A stretch of DNA of 64,000 bases, taken from NCBI RefSeq assembly GCF_000332295.1, contig NZ_KB235930.1, positions 4,429,895 through 4,493,894 on the forward strand. The letters are read 5' to 3'. The notes under the pieces are model-generated. The model saw only the letters and a program-made list of their open reading frames with translations, was not told the origin of the DNA and ran no database searches. The position numbers were made by a program, and so were the translations under genes. The first letter of the stretch is position 1, and every line of letters starts with the position of its first letter. This DNA is from Fortiea contorta PCC 7126 (GTDB lineage Bacteria > Cyanobacteriota > Cyanobacteriia > Cyanobacteriales > Nostocaceae). This document shows, in pieces, positions 52,756 to 61,068 of the stretch.

Positions 52756-53787
52756 CTATTCTTGAGTTGGTTTAGGTCGCTTAACCGGCTTAGGCGCGGG
52801 AATAGGCGCTTTTGGTATGGGTTTTGAGATCACAGAGGGGTCGCCTGCTGTTTTCTTGATGGGGCGCGGGGTTTCGCCACTGCGTCTGGGCGGGAATGGC
52901 TTTCTACTACCACCGCCACCAGCGCCACCGCCACGCGGGCCGCCCCTGAATGGTGGTTTGCGTTTTTTGGGTAAATCAGCGATCGCTTCAGCATTTTCTA
53001 AAACTAATACATCAGCTTCTCGCTTGACTTGGAAGTCCCAAAACTTCCCTACTGCTTTGGTGGTCAGTACACCCCTAAGTTTTAATTTAAAGTATTTGGG
53101 TTTGTCAGTGGGTTTGCGCGGCGCTTGTTTAATTTTGACAACCAAACTTTTCGCATCAAAAGACTGATAAACCACTTCGCCACGGACGGAAAAACCACCA
53201 TCGGGAATTTCCGTTGATGGCTTTGTAGTGATTGCTTCGTCAAGATTCGTAGATATACTGTCATCAGATGGTTCAGATGCTGATGAATCCGAATCTTCTT
53301 CCTCTTCGTCCATGAGATGTTTAGCCAAGTTTTCTGGCTCCCAAACTCCGACGATTTGGATATGCAAGGTGTCGTTTTCTTGTCTTGTGCGCGGATAAAC
53401 GACCCACAGATGGTCTTGCTCTAGGTCTAGGTGATTTTTGACTAAACTCATAATCCGACCTAGGAGGACGGCATTTAGTTCTACACCATCTGTAGTGAGC
53501 AGCACACCTTGTGTAAATTGTTCGTCGCTGGCGCGATAACGTCCTCTAACTAGACCGATGGCTCGATATTGCATCGGTTCGCTGGGGGGTGGAATCGGTT
53601 GCTGGCGATTGGCTAAGTTGCCATTGGCGGTGGTATCACTGGAGTCAGCGGCTGGACTCTCAAGTTTAAGAGTGGGAGCCGCTGGTGTGCTAACATTAGC
53701 AACTACTTCAGTTTTGCTGTTAGTTGGGCCCTGGTTAGAGGCGGGAGAATTGGAAGATTCAGGTGACGGCATCAGGTCGGAATTCAT
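52756..53787 (-). CDS. Conserved hypothetical protein with RGG-like basic tail, 343 aa
   Basis: Start at the ATG at 53787 with AAGGAG five bases upstream; a longer frame to 53904 has no such site. The first 80 residues are Ser/Pro/Thr-rich and disordered, then a beta-rich domain (Y-R-A-I-G-L-V-R-G-R-Y, residues about 70-165), an acidic stretch (D-E-E-E-E-D-S-D), a second domain with a similar pattern (F-S-V-R-G-E-V-V-Y-Q-S, about 200-265), and a basic tail rich in R-G-G-P-R-G-G-G and P-K-P. The two domains look like an internal repeat. The RGG-like tail suggests RNA binding, but no function is established. Confidence 0.7.
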   Translation of the reverse strand: MNSDLMPSPESSNSPASNQGPTNSKTEVVANVSTPAAPTLKLESPAADSSDTTANGNLANRQQPIPPPSEPMQYRAIGLVRGRYRASDEQFTQGVLLTTDGVELNAVLLGRIMSLVKNHLDLEQDHLWVVYPRTRQENDTLHIQIVGVWEPENLAKHLMDEEEEDSDSSASEPSDDSISTNLDEAITTKPSTEIPDGGFSVRGEVVYQSFDAKSLVVKIKQAPRKPTDKPKYFKLKLRGVLTTKAVGKFWDFQVKREADVLVLENAEAIADLPKKRKPPFRGGPRGGGAGGGGSRKPFPPRRSGETPRPIKKTAGDPSVISKPIPKAPIPAPKPVKRPKPTQE

Positions 53788-54164
53788 AAAAACTCCTTGC
53801 GGCGGAGACAAATCCCATTGTGGGATGTTACAAAGGCAGACTGAAAGAGCGTTTGTGCGGCTAATGAAAGTATATTTACAATCATTTTCACCACTTGAAA
53901 GCACTCTATAAGATCCTCAAGACGCAAAAATTTGCATTTGGACACTAAATGTGTAATTTAACGTCTTTACGCTAGTTTCGGAAGCATATCATAGCTACAA
54001 TTCTGACGGCTCCTCCTAAAGTCATCACTTACTTTAGCAGCGTGGATTGTTATTTGTTATAAAATTCACAGACAATTGACCGTATTCCGCACGGTTTTGG
54101 AAATTTTCGGTTTCTAATTTGTGTAAATGATAATCTCATTAGAGTTCAGGATAAGGAAAGTTTT
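53788..54164. promoter_or_regulatory. Divergent spacer (RGG-like gene / TPR gene)
   Basis: 377 bases with no gene. AAGACG (about 53928) and CGTCTT (about 53961) form an inverted pair around an AT-rich loop, and ACCGT-attccgc-ACGGT near 54078-54095 is a short hairpin in the leader of the TPR gene. AAGGA lies before its GTG start. No promoter was fixed with certainty. Confidence 0.4.
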
Positions 54165-55043
54165 GTGTCTCAACCACGCAATCGCTGGATAGTTCAGGTC
54201 ATATTGGTGGTGGCAGTTCTCGCTTTTGTAGGGGTGTCAGTGGTTCCCATCATAGCTGCATTTAATGATACCCAACCCCCAACCCAGAGCGCCACTAGCA
54301 ATCAAGGTGCTTCGCCTGCTGCTGATCAAAAATCAAAATTGCAGGACGAAGTGCGAGGTTATGAACTAGTTTTGCAGAGAGAGCCAGAAAATCAAACTGC
54401 TCTCAAGGGTTTGTTACAAGCACGGCTACAATTGTTAAGCCAAAAACAAGGTGATATTCAAGGAGTAATTGAGCCTTTAGAAAAATTAGCCAAGCTAAAT
54501 CCAGAACAGACGGAATATGCTGTGTTGTTGGCGCAAGCAAAGCAGCAGATTGGGGATAAGGAAGGTGCAGCCCAAGCTTATCGCAATGTGTTAACCAGGA
54601 ACCGGGGTGATTTAAAGGCTTTGCAGGGGATGGTGGGGCTGCTGTTAGATCAGCAACGTCCAGAAGCGGCGATTGGGTTGCTACAGGATACTTTGTCTAG
54701 TGCGAGCCAGATCAACGCTAGTCAGCCAGGAAGTGTGGATGCGATCGCTGTACAAGTTTTGTTGGGTACTGTCCATGCTGCTCAAAAGAATTATCCCCAA
54801 GCCCTCTCTGCTTACGATCAGGCGATGAACAAGGATGCTCAAGATTTTCGCCCGGTTTTGGCTAAGGCTATGCTCCTAAAGCAACAGGGTAAGGCTACAG
54901 AAGCCAAATCTTTGTTTGATCGGGCGTCGGCTTTGGCGCCAGCCCAGTATAAAGACGAAATTCAAAAGACTGCTAATGCTTCGCCTAGTCCCACTCCTTC
55001 TGCATCGGCTACACCGTCAGCCCAAAGCAAACCTCAACAATAG
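54165..55043 (+). CDS. Membrane-anchored TPR protein, 292 aa
   Basis: The GTG start at 54165 has AAGGA about eight bases upstream. Residues 7-30 form one membrane helix (W-I-V-Q-V-I-L-V-V-A-V-L-A-F-V-G-V), followed by a Q/S-rich linker and about five TPR units (R-E-P-E-N-Q-T-A-L-K-G-L-L-Q-A, D-K-E-G-A-A-Q-A-Y-R). The C-terminal 20 residues are a Pro/Ser/Ala low-complexity tail. Probably a thylakoid or plasma-membrane scaffold; Ycf3/Ycf37-like assembly roles are possible but not shown. Confidence 0.75.
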   Translation: MSQPRNRWIVQVILVVAVLAFVGVSVVPIIAAFNDTQPPTQSATSNQGASPAADQKSKLQDEVRGYELVLQREPENQTALKGLLQARLQLLSQKQGDIQGVIEPLEKLAKLNPEQTEYAVLLAQAKQQIGDKEGAAQAYRNVLTRNRGDLKALQGMVGLLLDQQRPEAAIGLLQDTLSSASQINASQPGSVDAIAVQVLLGTVHAAQKNYPQALSAYDQAMNKDAQDFRPVLAKAMLLKQQGKATEAKSLFDRASALAPAQYKDEIQKTANASPSPTPSASATPSAQSKPQQ

Positions 55044-55142
55044 ACTTCTTGCAGAAGTTGGGAACAGGGAACCCTTAACAGGGAACAGAGAGCAGAAAAG
55101 GTACTTTTGCAAGAGGTTTAATGAAGATGACATAGATTCCTG

Positions 55143-55162
55143 GGCGGGAAAACCCCGCCCCT
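55143..55162. terminator. GC-rich hairpin between convergent genes
   Basis: GGCGGG-aaaacc-CCGCC(C) is a strong short hairpin just before the convergent GDT1-type gene's stop codon. It belongs to the 'gggcgggaaaaccccgcccct' dispersed repeat type and probably ends transcripts from both sides. Confidence 0.5.
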
Positions 55163-55164
55163 AC

Positions 55165-55785
55165 TCATGCTCCTGCAATGGCGGCGAAAATGCCAAAGAT
55201 GAGAAATAGACAGCCGCCAATGAAGGTGAGTTGACGTTCAGAGATGCGCCCAGCGATCATTTTGCCACCAATGACAGCGATCGCTGCACAGATCATGTGT
55301 CCAAAAATGGCGCCGATGGTGACACCGACGGGATTGTTACCAGCCGCTAGGGCGATGGTGGCTATTTGTGTGCGATCGCCCCACTCTGCCATAAATGTTA
55401 AAACAAAGGCTTCGATGAAAATTGTCCAGGAGTTTTTTCGTTTTGGGAGATGTGAATCTGCTGCTTCTACCGCTGCTTTGGCTTCGTCTACAACTTCTGT
55501 GTCACAAGCTCTAGGCGACATTTTACTGGCGTCATACAACAGCTTGATACCAAAGGCGATAAACAAAACTATTTCTGCGTAGTGAATATACACTTTTGGC
55601 AAGAAAGAAACCAGTTGTCCAAATATCACCGACAAAATCGTCATCGCGGCTAATGCGGCTGTCACGCCCAGGAATACCAACCGCCGTGAGTGACGCATCG
55701 CCAAAATCACGGCGATGAAAAAGGTTTTATCGCCTAATTCGGAAACTGTGATTAATAACAAACCTGCAGTAAATGCCGTTAACAC
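55165..55785 (-). CDS. GDT1/TMEM165-family (UPF0016) cation transporter
   Basis: A 206-residue, six-helix transporter with two copies of the E-x-G-D-(K/R)-(T/S) motif: E16-L-G-D-K-T and E134-W-G-D-R-T. Family members export Mn2+ (or move Ca2+) against H+; the cyanobacterial ones (Mnx) protect the cytoplasm from excess manganese by moving it to the lumen. The central loop (about 90-118) is charged. The start is GTG at 55785. The leader upstream can form mutually exclusive hairpins around the ribosome site, so translation is probably regulated. Confidence 0.9.
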   Translation of the reverse strand: MLTAFTAGLLLITVSELGDKTFFIAVILAMRHSRRLVFLGVTAALAAMTILSVIFGQLVSFLPKVYIHYAEIVLFIAFGIKLLYDASKMSPRACDTEVVDEAKAAVEAADSHLPKRKNSWTIFIEAFVLTFMAEWGDRTQIATIALAAGNNPVGVTIGAIFGHMICAAIAVIGGKMIAGRISERQLTFIGGCLFLIFGIFAAIAGA

Positions 55786-55890
55786 TCTCTCAAGCTCCTG
55801 TAGGATTTTCTACGTGTGTGGAGCTTTAATGAGAGCCAACAGACTTCACCAAGCTCCGCACTCTTTTGGTGTGGACTTAGTGAAGGTCTC
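55786..55890 (-). promoter_or_regulatory. Switch-like RNA leader of the GDT1-type gene
   Basis: Three complementary segments occur in the leader. Segment 1 GGAGCTT (55857-55851) lies in the 3' arm of a long hairpin (55885-55844; CTTCACTAAGT pairs with AGCTTGGTGAAG). Segment 2 is AAGCTCC (55826-55820). Segment 3 GGAGCTT (55798-55792) includes the ribosome site for the GTG at 55785. Pairing 2:3 is extended by CTCTC (55835-55831) with GAGAG (55791-55787) and by an inner GTAG/CTAC, so it would hide the ribosome site; pairing 1:2 would free it. I do not recognise a known riboswitch class. Confidence 0.6.
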
Positions 55891-56149
55891 GCTTTCAAAC
55901 ATTAATCAAATGCTAATTATTTGCCATCTGAACCAGGCTAATTGCCAGTATGTTGATTCAGATGCACTGGCTTTTGGATTTTTTGCCAGCAGCTACTCCC
56001 CTTCATATGTGAGATAAATATTACATTAGTTAGCGATCGCCGTCAAGCAATTTTAGATTTATAGCAGGGAACAGCGATTAGGGATTAGGGATTAGGTTTG
56101 AAAGTTGCTTTTGTGAGCGATCGCCGTCAAGAGAATAATAGTCTGTTAA
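55891..56149. other. Spacer upstream of the GDT1 leader
   Basis: AT-rich DNA that should contain the promoter of the GDT1-type gene. Two copies of GCGATCGCCGTCAAG occur at about 56033 and 56118, with GGGATTAGGGATTAGG short repeats between them. No gene is seen. Confidence 0.4.
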
Positions 56150-56602
56150 CTACGCTGGTAAAAATTCATCATTGATTACTGCTGAAAGTACATATGGAGA
56201 CTCCACCGGAAATGATTCTATAGGTAAACTAGTTTCAGCTTTTGCTTGCTTAACTGCTTGGGCATAACACTCAGCAAATATATTTTCCAGATATGGTTGA
56301 AGACTAGGCGAATCGTGTAGAGCTTCTTGAACACGTCTACGATGTTCAATTATGCTAGCTTCCCAGCTACCGCTTCTGTTATCAGGTTGAAATTGCCATT
56401 TGAGCAAATGCACTATGATGATGATGAGATTACTTTTGAGACTGCGGCGTTCACTCCTTCCCATATCGGCAATTTCTGCGATTAAATTTTCCCAGTCCAC
56501 ATTGGTGTAGTCCTGACTTTGCAATTTTTCTAAAGTTGTTTCTATCCATTCCAAGTAGTCAGTGTTATATAGTGTTTGGGAATTGGCTTTGAGGGAAGAC
56601 AT
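56150..56602 (-). CDS. DUF29 domain protein, 150 aa
   Basis: A 150-residue helical protein of the DUF29 family, common in cyanobacteria and function unknown. The signature L-Y-N-T-D-Y-L-E-W-I-E-T-T, then W-E-N-L-I-A-E-I-A-D-M-G-R-S-E-R-R and H-L-L-K-W-Q-F is clear. The ATG at 56602 puts ten residues before L-Y, as in relatives; upstream in-frame TTG/ATG starts (56653, 56641) exist. It lies just after sdhA on the same strand and may be read from that transcript. Confidence 0.8.
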   Translation of the reverse strand: MSSLKANSQTLYNTDYLEWIETTLEKLQSQDYTNVDWENLIAEIADMGRSERRSLKSNLIIIIVHLLKWQFQPDNRSGSWEASIIEHRRRVQEALHDSPSLQPYLENIFAECYAQAVKQAKAETSLPIESFPVESPYVLSAVINDEFLPA

Positions 56603-56659
56603 GGCTGTTTCCGTAGAAGATATTTGTGTAGTCTCTCGCATATCATCCTGCAACTTTAA

Positions 56660-58387
56660 TTAATACTTCCGTTCTTTGGGTTCAAACATATTAATCACAA
56701 CTGGGCGATACTGAATTTCGATTCCCGCTGGTGAATAATAAGCCATTGTATGTTTGAGAAATTTACCATCATCACGCTGGGGATAATCTTCGCGGAAGTG
56801 GGCGCCACGACTTTCTTGACGATTTAAGGCTGAGGCTAAAATTGTCTGTCCTACTACCATTAAACTCCGCAATTCTAAGGCTTCAACTAGTTCTGTATTC
56901 CAACAACTTCCTTTATCATCTAAATAAATTTGGGGATATTGTTGTTGTATTTGTTCTAGTTTCTGGAGTCCTTCACTCATTAATTCTGAAGTGCGGAAAA
57001 CGCCGCAATATTCGGTCATACAATCTTGAAAAGCTTGACGCACTTGATTGATGCGGATTGTTCCTGGTTGTTCTAATAAGGTTTGGATTTGTTGTTGAGC
57101 TTCGGTGATATGGCGTTGCTCATTCACGTCAGGTAGTTTGCGGTTTTGCACATATTGGGCGATCGCTGCTCCAGTACGTTTGCCATAAACTACACATTCT
57201 AATAGCGAATTACTACCGAGACGATTTGCTCCATGTACAGAGACGCAAGCTGTTTCACCAGCCGCAAAGAAGCCATCAACTAAGCCATCACCACTACTGC
57301 GGACTTGTCCATCTGTGTTTACTGGGATACCACCCATGCAATAATGGATGGTAGGACGGACGGGCATAGGTTGAGTCACGGCGTCCACTCCTACCAAGCG
57401 GTGCGCTTCTTCCCAACAAAAGGGAACGCGACTCATAATTTTTTCTTTGCCCATGTGGCGCAAATCCAGATAGACAAAGGGGCCGCCTGCGCTACCATCG
57501 GGGTGGATACCACGAAGAGCGCGAATTTCATAAGCGATCGCTCTGGAAGTAATATCGCGGGGGGCTAGTTCCATGCGGCTAGGTGCGTAGTTCGCCATAA
57601 AGCGATCGCCCTGAGAATTGATTAAATACGCTCCTTCCCCGCGCACAGCTTCAGAAATCAGCACACCAACGGGATATAAACCAGTGGGATGGAATTGGAC
57701 AAATTCCATATCTTCAAGGGGTAAACCGGCGATCGCTGTCATTGCTAAACCGTCACCAGTGGAAGCATAATCATTGGAGGTGGTATTATAAACGCGACCA
57801 TACCCCCCAGTGGCAAACATCACCGCCTTTGCTCGCAGCACTTCAATATGCCCATCCAACAGGCTAAACATAACTAAACCTTTCGCCTGTCCTTCCTCTA
57901 AAATCAAGCGCATCACATACCATTCTTGGTAAAGATGCACACCATATCTTTTGAGATTACTCACCAATTCATGCAAAATCGCATGACCTGTTTTATCAGC
58001 CGCGTAACAGGTGCGGTTGTGGGAGTGTCCACCAAAAGCTCTTTGAGCAATGCGACCATCGCTTAAGCGGGAAAATAACACCCCCATGTGTTCCAGGTCA
58101 ATCACCACATCTGGCGCTTCTTGGGTGAGAATCGCTACAGCATCTTGGTCAGCTAAATAATCAGACCCCTTGACAGTATCGAACGCATGTGCTTCCCAAC
58201 TGTCTTCAGCATCGACATTTTTCAGCGACGCCGCCATTCCACCTTGAGCGGCGACGGAGTGAGAACGAATCGGGTGGGTTTTCGCCACTACAGCGATATT
58301 CAAACTGGCGTCAGTGCGGGCAATTTCCACAGCAGCACGGCATCCAGCCAATCCACCACCGACAATAATAACATCATGTTCAAGCAT
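56660..58387 (-). CDS. sdhA: Succinate dehydrogenase/fumarate reductase flavoprotein subunit
   Basis: A 575-residue flavoprotein that oxidises succinate in the thylakoid/respiratory chain. The N-terminal FAD site is V-I-I-V-G-G-G-L-A-G-C-R-A-A, the FAD-attachment region has R-S-H-S-V-A-A-Q-G-G-M, and substrate-site residues are in H-P-T-G-L-Y and G-G-I-P-V-N-T. Length and domain order are normal. SdhB and the membrane anchor are not adjacent, as is usual in cyanobacteria. Confidence 0.93.
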   Translation of the reverse strand: MLEHDVIIVGGGLAGCRAAVEIARTDASLNIAVVAKTHPIRSHSVAAQGGMAASLKNVDAEDSWEAHAFDTVKGSDYLADQDAVAILTQEAPDVVIDLEHMGVLFSRLSDGRIAQRAFGGHSHNRTCYAADKTGHAILHELVSNLKRYGVHLYQEWYVMRLILEEGQAKGLVMFSLLDGHIEVLRAKAVMFATGGYGRVYNTTSNDYASTGDGLAMTAIAGLPLEDMEFVQFHPTGLYPVGVLISEAVRGEGAYLINSQGDRFMANYAPSRMELAPRDITSRAIAYEIRALRGIHPDGSAGGPFVYLDLRHMGKEKIMSRVPFCWEEAHRLVGVDAVTQPMPVRPTIHYCMGGIPVNTDGQVRSSGDGLVDGFFAAGETACVSVHGANRLGSNSLLECVVYGKRTGAAIAQYVQNRKLPDVNEQRHITEAQQQIQTLLEQPGTIRINQVRQAFQDCMTEYCGVFRTSELMSEGLQKLEQIQQQYPQIYLDDKGSCWNTELVEALELRSLMVVGQTILASALNRQESRGAHFREDYPQRDDGKFLKHTMAYYSPAGIEIQYRPVVINMFEPKERKY

Positions 58388-58478
58388 AAATCCCCGACTG
58401 CAAACAGCTACTGTAGTATTTATTGTAGAGATGAGATTCTCGATTCAGTGCCTCGCCGCAACTGATGTTAAATTTCAT

Positions 58479-58504
58479 AAAAAAATCCCTGCTCTGTACA
58501 GGGA
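58479..58504 (-). terminator. Intrinsic terminator upstream of sdhA
   Basis: Read on the minus strand, TCCCTG-tacagag-CAGGGA is followed by seven T residues. It lies between the small membrane protein gene (58616-58933) and sdhA and separates their transcripts. Confidence 0.75.
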
Positions 58505-58540
58505 TGCAATACTTCTTGGTTAGTTTGTGATCAAAACCCT

Positions 58541-58578
58541 GTAGAGATGCGAAATTGCTTTTCGTCGCGCTTCTCTAC
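58541..58578. repeat. GTAGAGA...TCTCTAC dispersed palindrome
   Basis: Seven-base perfect arms (58541-58547, 58572-58578) with an inner GCGA/TCGC pairing. Same family as the hairpin at 6144-6173. Confidence 0.6.
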
Positions 58579-58615
58579 CACCTAGGAAAAAAATTTCTGC
58601 GACAAATCACAAGTC

Positions 58616-58933
58616 TCAACTGGTTGCTTGTACAGGCTGCTGCTGTGAAACATTACCCGGTATGGGTTCTGTTTTTGTTCCTGGTTCTATAGCAGTCAAT
58701 TCAATATGATTTAACAATGTGGTAACAAACGCAAACAGTAGGAAAGGTATTGATAATACAACAACAAGACCCACGGTGGCTAAAGCGTAAACTGGTCTTC
58801 TCGCACCCATCAGGGCTAAAGCAGAAGCTAAACTAACGGTAACTGTAATTAACCAAACAATGATTTGACCGTAGATATCACCAAAGGTCAGGGTGCAGAC
58901 AAACCGATAATTTTGTATCTTATTGATGCTCAT
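58616..58933 (-). CDS. Small conserved membrane protein, 105 aa
   Basis: Two adjacent membrane helices at about residues 23-45 and 49-75 (I-I-V-W-L-I-T-V-T-V-S-L-A-S-A-L-A-L, then A-T-V-G-L-V-V-V-L-S-I-P-F-L-L-F-A-F) followed by a hydrophilic Pro/Gln-rich tail. I do not recognise a named family, though it reads like a conserved cyanobacterial protein. ATG at 58933 with GAGG about ten bases upstream. A perfect 7-bp palindrome at 58960-58976 lies just upstream and may be an operator. Confidence 0.65.
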   Translation of the reverse strand: MSINKIQNYRFVCTLTFGDIYGQIIVWLITVTVSLASALALMGARRPVYALATVGLVVVLSIPFLLFAFVTTLLNHIELTAIEPGTKTEPIPGNVSQQQPVQATS

Positions 58934-58959
58934 CTTATTTGCCTCAAGTCTCTCCTATA

Positions 58960-58976
58960 GGTTCTACGTTAGAACC
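58960..58976. promoter_or_regulatory. Perfect palindrome GGTTCTA-CGT-TAGAACC
   Basis: A 7-bp inverted repeat with a 3-base centre, 27 bases before the small membrane-protein gene. Short, symmetric and unlike the dispersed repeats elsewhere; it has the form of a repressor operator, but no regulator is known. The rest of 58977-59197 shows nothing else. Confidence 0.4.
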
Positions 58977-59197
58977 ATGTTCGACGTGTGGTCAATTTCT
59001 AAATGTTTTTCCAAGGTTTGTAATATTACTTTATATTGGCTTGATATTGTTACCAAATTTGTTATTGATCAGGATTGTTTCTAGATTTACATTATGCTTT
59101 TTACAGTTTTACAATAGTAGCCTTATTTACGCCGTGCTGTACTAGGCACTAGAGAAAGACGCGCTTGATTGTTCCTGGTGGATGCAGATGATGGAGT

Positions 59198-60934
59198 TTA
59201 TTTCAACTTAAATTCATCAAACTTAACAACTTCAGACTCTGGCTTGCGTGTATCGAAGCGATAGCTGCTAATTATTCCTGTGGCTGTATTGAAAATACTA
59301 AAAACAGTGATATCGTTGCTGGCGATATATGGTAAAGGCTGACCGTTTTCTGATATCAAAGGTGCGATCGCTGGCATGATCGGTTCTAATCCATTAGGAT
59401 CGCCCAAGGCTGTATAATCTTCTTGATATCCTAGTGGAACTTCTCGCTTTTTATCACCCCACGCAGCACCATAAGAATTACCGACGTTAGAGGTTTCGAG
59501 AAAATGCATTCCCCTGGGACTAACAAATCGGTTCCACAAGTGAGAATGTCCATAAAATACTAATTGCACATCAGCCTTTTCTAGTAAAGGCATAACATCG
59601 CGGATGAGATAATCTGTATGTTTGGGATATTCATAACGCACAGATTTAATTTTACCTGTGTCGTCACGGTCAATTATTTGTAGAGGGTTCGTATAAGCAG
59701 GGACGATGTTATCACCTAAAGTATGGGGTGGATGATGAAACATCACGAGTTTGTATTTTGCTTGTTTAAATTCCGAGCTATTGAGTTCTTGTTCTAACCA
59801 ATTATATTGTTGACTACCTTGAGCAATTGGCTCATATATATGTTGTCCATAACCCCAATTTTCCGGATTATTAAAGTCTTTTTCTGCTTCTCGATATCTA
59901 CCTCTGGCTTGTTGATCTAAACGGGGCGATCGCCACATATTTGTCGCGTACAATACTACTAATCGTACATCGCCAAAGGTGACTGCATAATACCTTTTTC
60001 CACCTGTTTTACTTTCGGGTAAAGTGAAAATTTCTTCGTAGGTATCAGTATTAAAGGAATTATCTATCAAAGATTTACCGCTGTATAGTCTTTGAGCAAC
60101 GGCGCGGGGAATTGGATCATCAAATTCACCATTTAAACTATCCTGACGATTCCATCTCCCCATCACTTCATGATTACCAATACAAGTAAACATTGGTGCA
60201 TGTTGGATGATTTGCCCACCAGTATAGGTTGTCTTGACGTTATTATGATTGATTTCATATTGAGCACGCCCTTGCAAAGCGGGAAAAAACGCACCACCTT
60301 GATCATCATCAAACCATTCTGAAGCGCGGTCGGGAACATTGACTAAATCACCAGCAAACAAAACTGCATCGACTCTTCCCACCGTCTCTACTACTTTTTG
60401 CAAATTTGCGGCTGTCATTGGTTTGAGTTGATGGTCGGAAGTCAGTAAAATTTTCAGTGGTGTAGCTGCTTCTGGTTTGGGTGCGAGGGTAAAAATATCG
60501 CTGCTGACACTCTGACTATCTTCTCGCACACTGGTAATGCGATAATTCACCCGCACACCAGGAGTTAACCCAGTCACCTCGGCTTCGTGTCGCCAAATTT
60601 CCCGCTTTGTGGGTTGTTGATAAATTGGCTTGTTTTCGGTTTGCTTTGCTACTTTCGATTCTTTGTCTTCTCGTGTGCGGTTGAGTTTGGTAGTGCTTGC
60701 GTAGAGTGTTTTGACGAGATTTTCGCCATATTTGACTAAGTGTTTATCACCAGCAAACTCGGTAAACCAGACTACTCTAACTGATGTTGCTGTTGGTAAT
60801 TGCAAAAAAGGATCTGTCAGTAGAACGGGTGCTGATTTCATATTTGTTTGTCCAAATGAAAGCACGCTAATCAAGGTCAAGCATACGCCAAACACAAACG
60901 CAAATCCTAAGAAACGTAATTTGTTATTTGTCAT
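59198..60934 (-). CDS. Secreted metallophosphoesterase (purple-acid-phosphatase-like), 578 aa
   Basis: Start at the ATG at 60934, which gives a signal peptide (L-R-F-L-G-F-A-F-V-F-G-V-C-L-T-L-I-S-V-L). Residues about 35-150 are an FN3-like N-terminal domain, then a calcineurin-like core: A-G-D-L-V-N, G-N-H-E-V-M-G, V-M-F-H-H-P-P and Y-G-H-S-H-L-W-N, the metal-ligand blocks in order. It probably releases phosphate from organic esters outside the cytoplasm. The first D-x-H reads S-D-H-Q. A longer frame (to 61000) runs into repeat DNA and is not used. Confidence 0.85.
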   Translation of the reverse strand: MTNNKLRFLGFAFVFGVCLTLISVLSFGQTNMKSAPVLLTDPFLQLPTATSVRVVWFTEFAGDKHLVKYGENLVKTLYASTTKLNRTREDKESKVAKQTENKPIYQQPTKREIWRHEAEVTGLTPGVRVNYRITSVREDSQSVSSDIFTLAPKPEAATPLKILLTSDHQLKPMTAANLQKVVETVGRVDAVLFAGDLVNVPDRASEWFDDDQGGAFFPALQGRAQYEINHNNVKTTYTGGQIIQHAPMFTCIGNHEVMGRWNRQDSLNGEFDDPIPRAVAQRLYSGKSLIDNSFNTDTYEEIFTLPESKTGGKRYYAVTFGDVRLVVLYATNMWRSPRLDQQARGRYREAEKDFNNPENWGYGQHIYEPIAQGSQQYNWLEQELNSSEFKQAKYKLVMFHHPPHTLGDNIVPAYTNPLQIIDRDDTGKIKSVRYEYPKHTDYLIRDVMPLLEKADVQLVFYGHSHLWNRFVSPRGMHFLETSNVGNSYGAAWGDKKREVPLGYQEDYTALGDPNGLEPIMPAIAPLISENGQPLPYIASNDITVFSIFNTATGIISSYRFDTRKPESEVVKFDEFKLK

Positions 60935-60949
60935 TTGTGATCGCAGGGA

Positions 60950-61066
60950 ATAGGGAACAGGGAACAGGTGAGCCAGCGCGGTCTTGGGGGTTTCCCCCAT
61001 GAGTGACTGGCGAACCCGAAGGGGAACAGTTTTTTCAATTTCGAGTTCCCATCGCCAGTAAGAGAT
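60950..61066. repeat. Nostoc-type dispersed repeat and GGGAACA STRRs
   Basis: GGGAATAGGGAACAGGGAACAG (60950-60966), then GGGGGTTTCCCCC-type palindrome with ATGAGTGACTGGCGAACCCG (about 60987-61020). The latter motif is a very frequent intergenic repeat in Nostoc-group genomes. Confidence 0.65.
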
Positions 61067-61068
61067 CC

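Noticed and set aside
55786-55890. yybP-ykoY manganese riboswitch
   Set aside because: The characteristic L1/L3 loop sequences are not visible; only the general switch architecture is supported.
55715-56017. 100-codon plus-strand frame across the GDT1 leader
   Set aside because: It is antisense to the GDT1 gene and its leader, with no homology or ribosome site.
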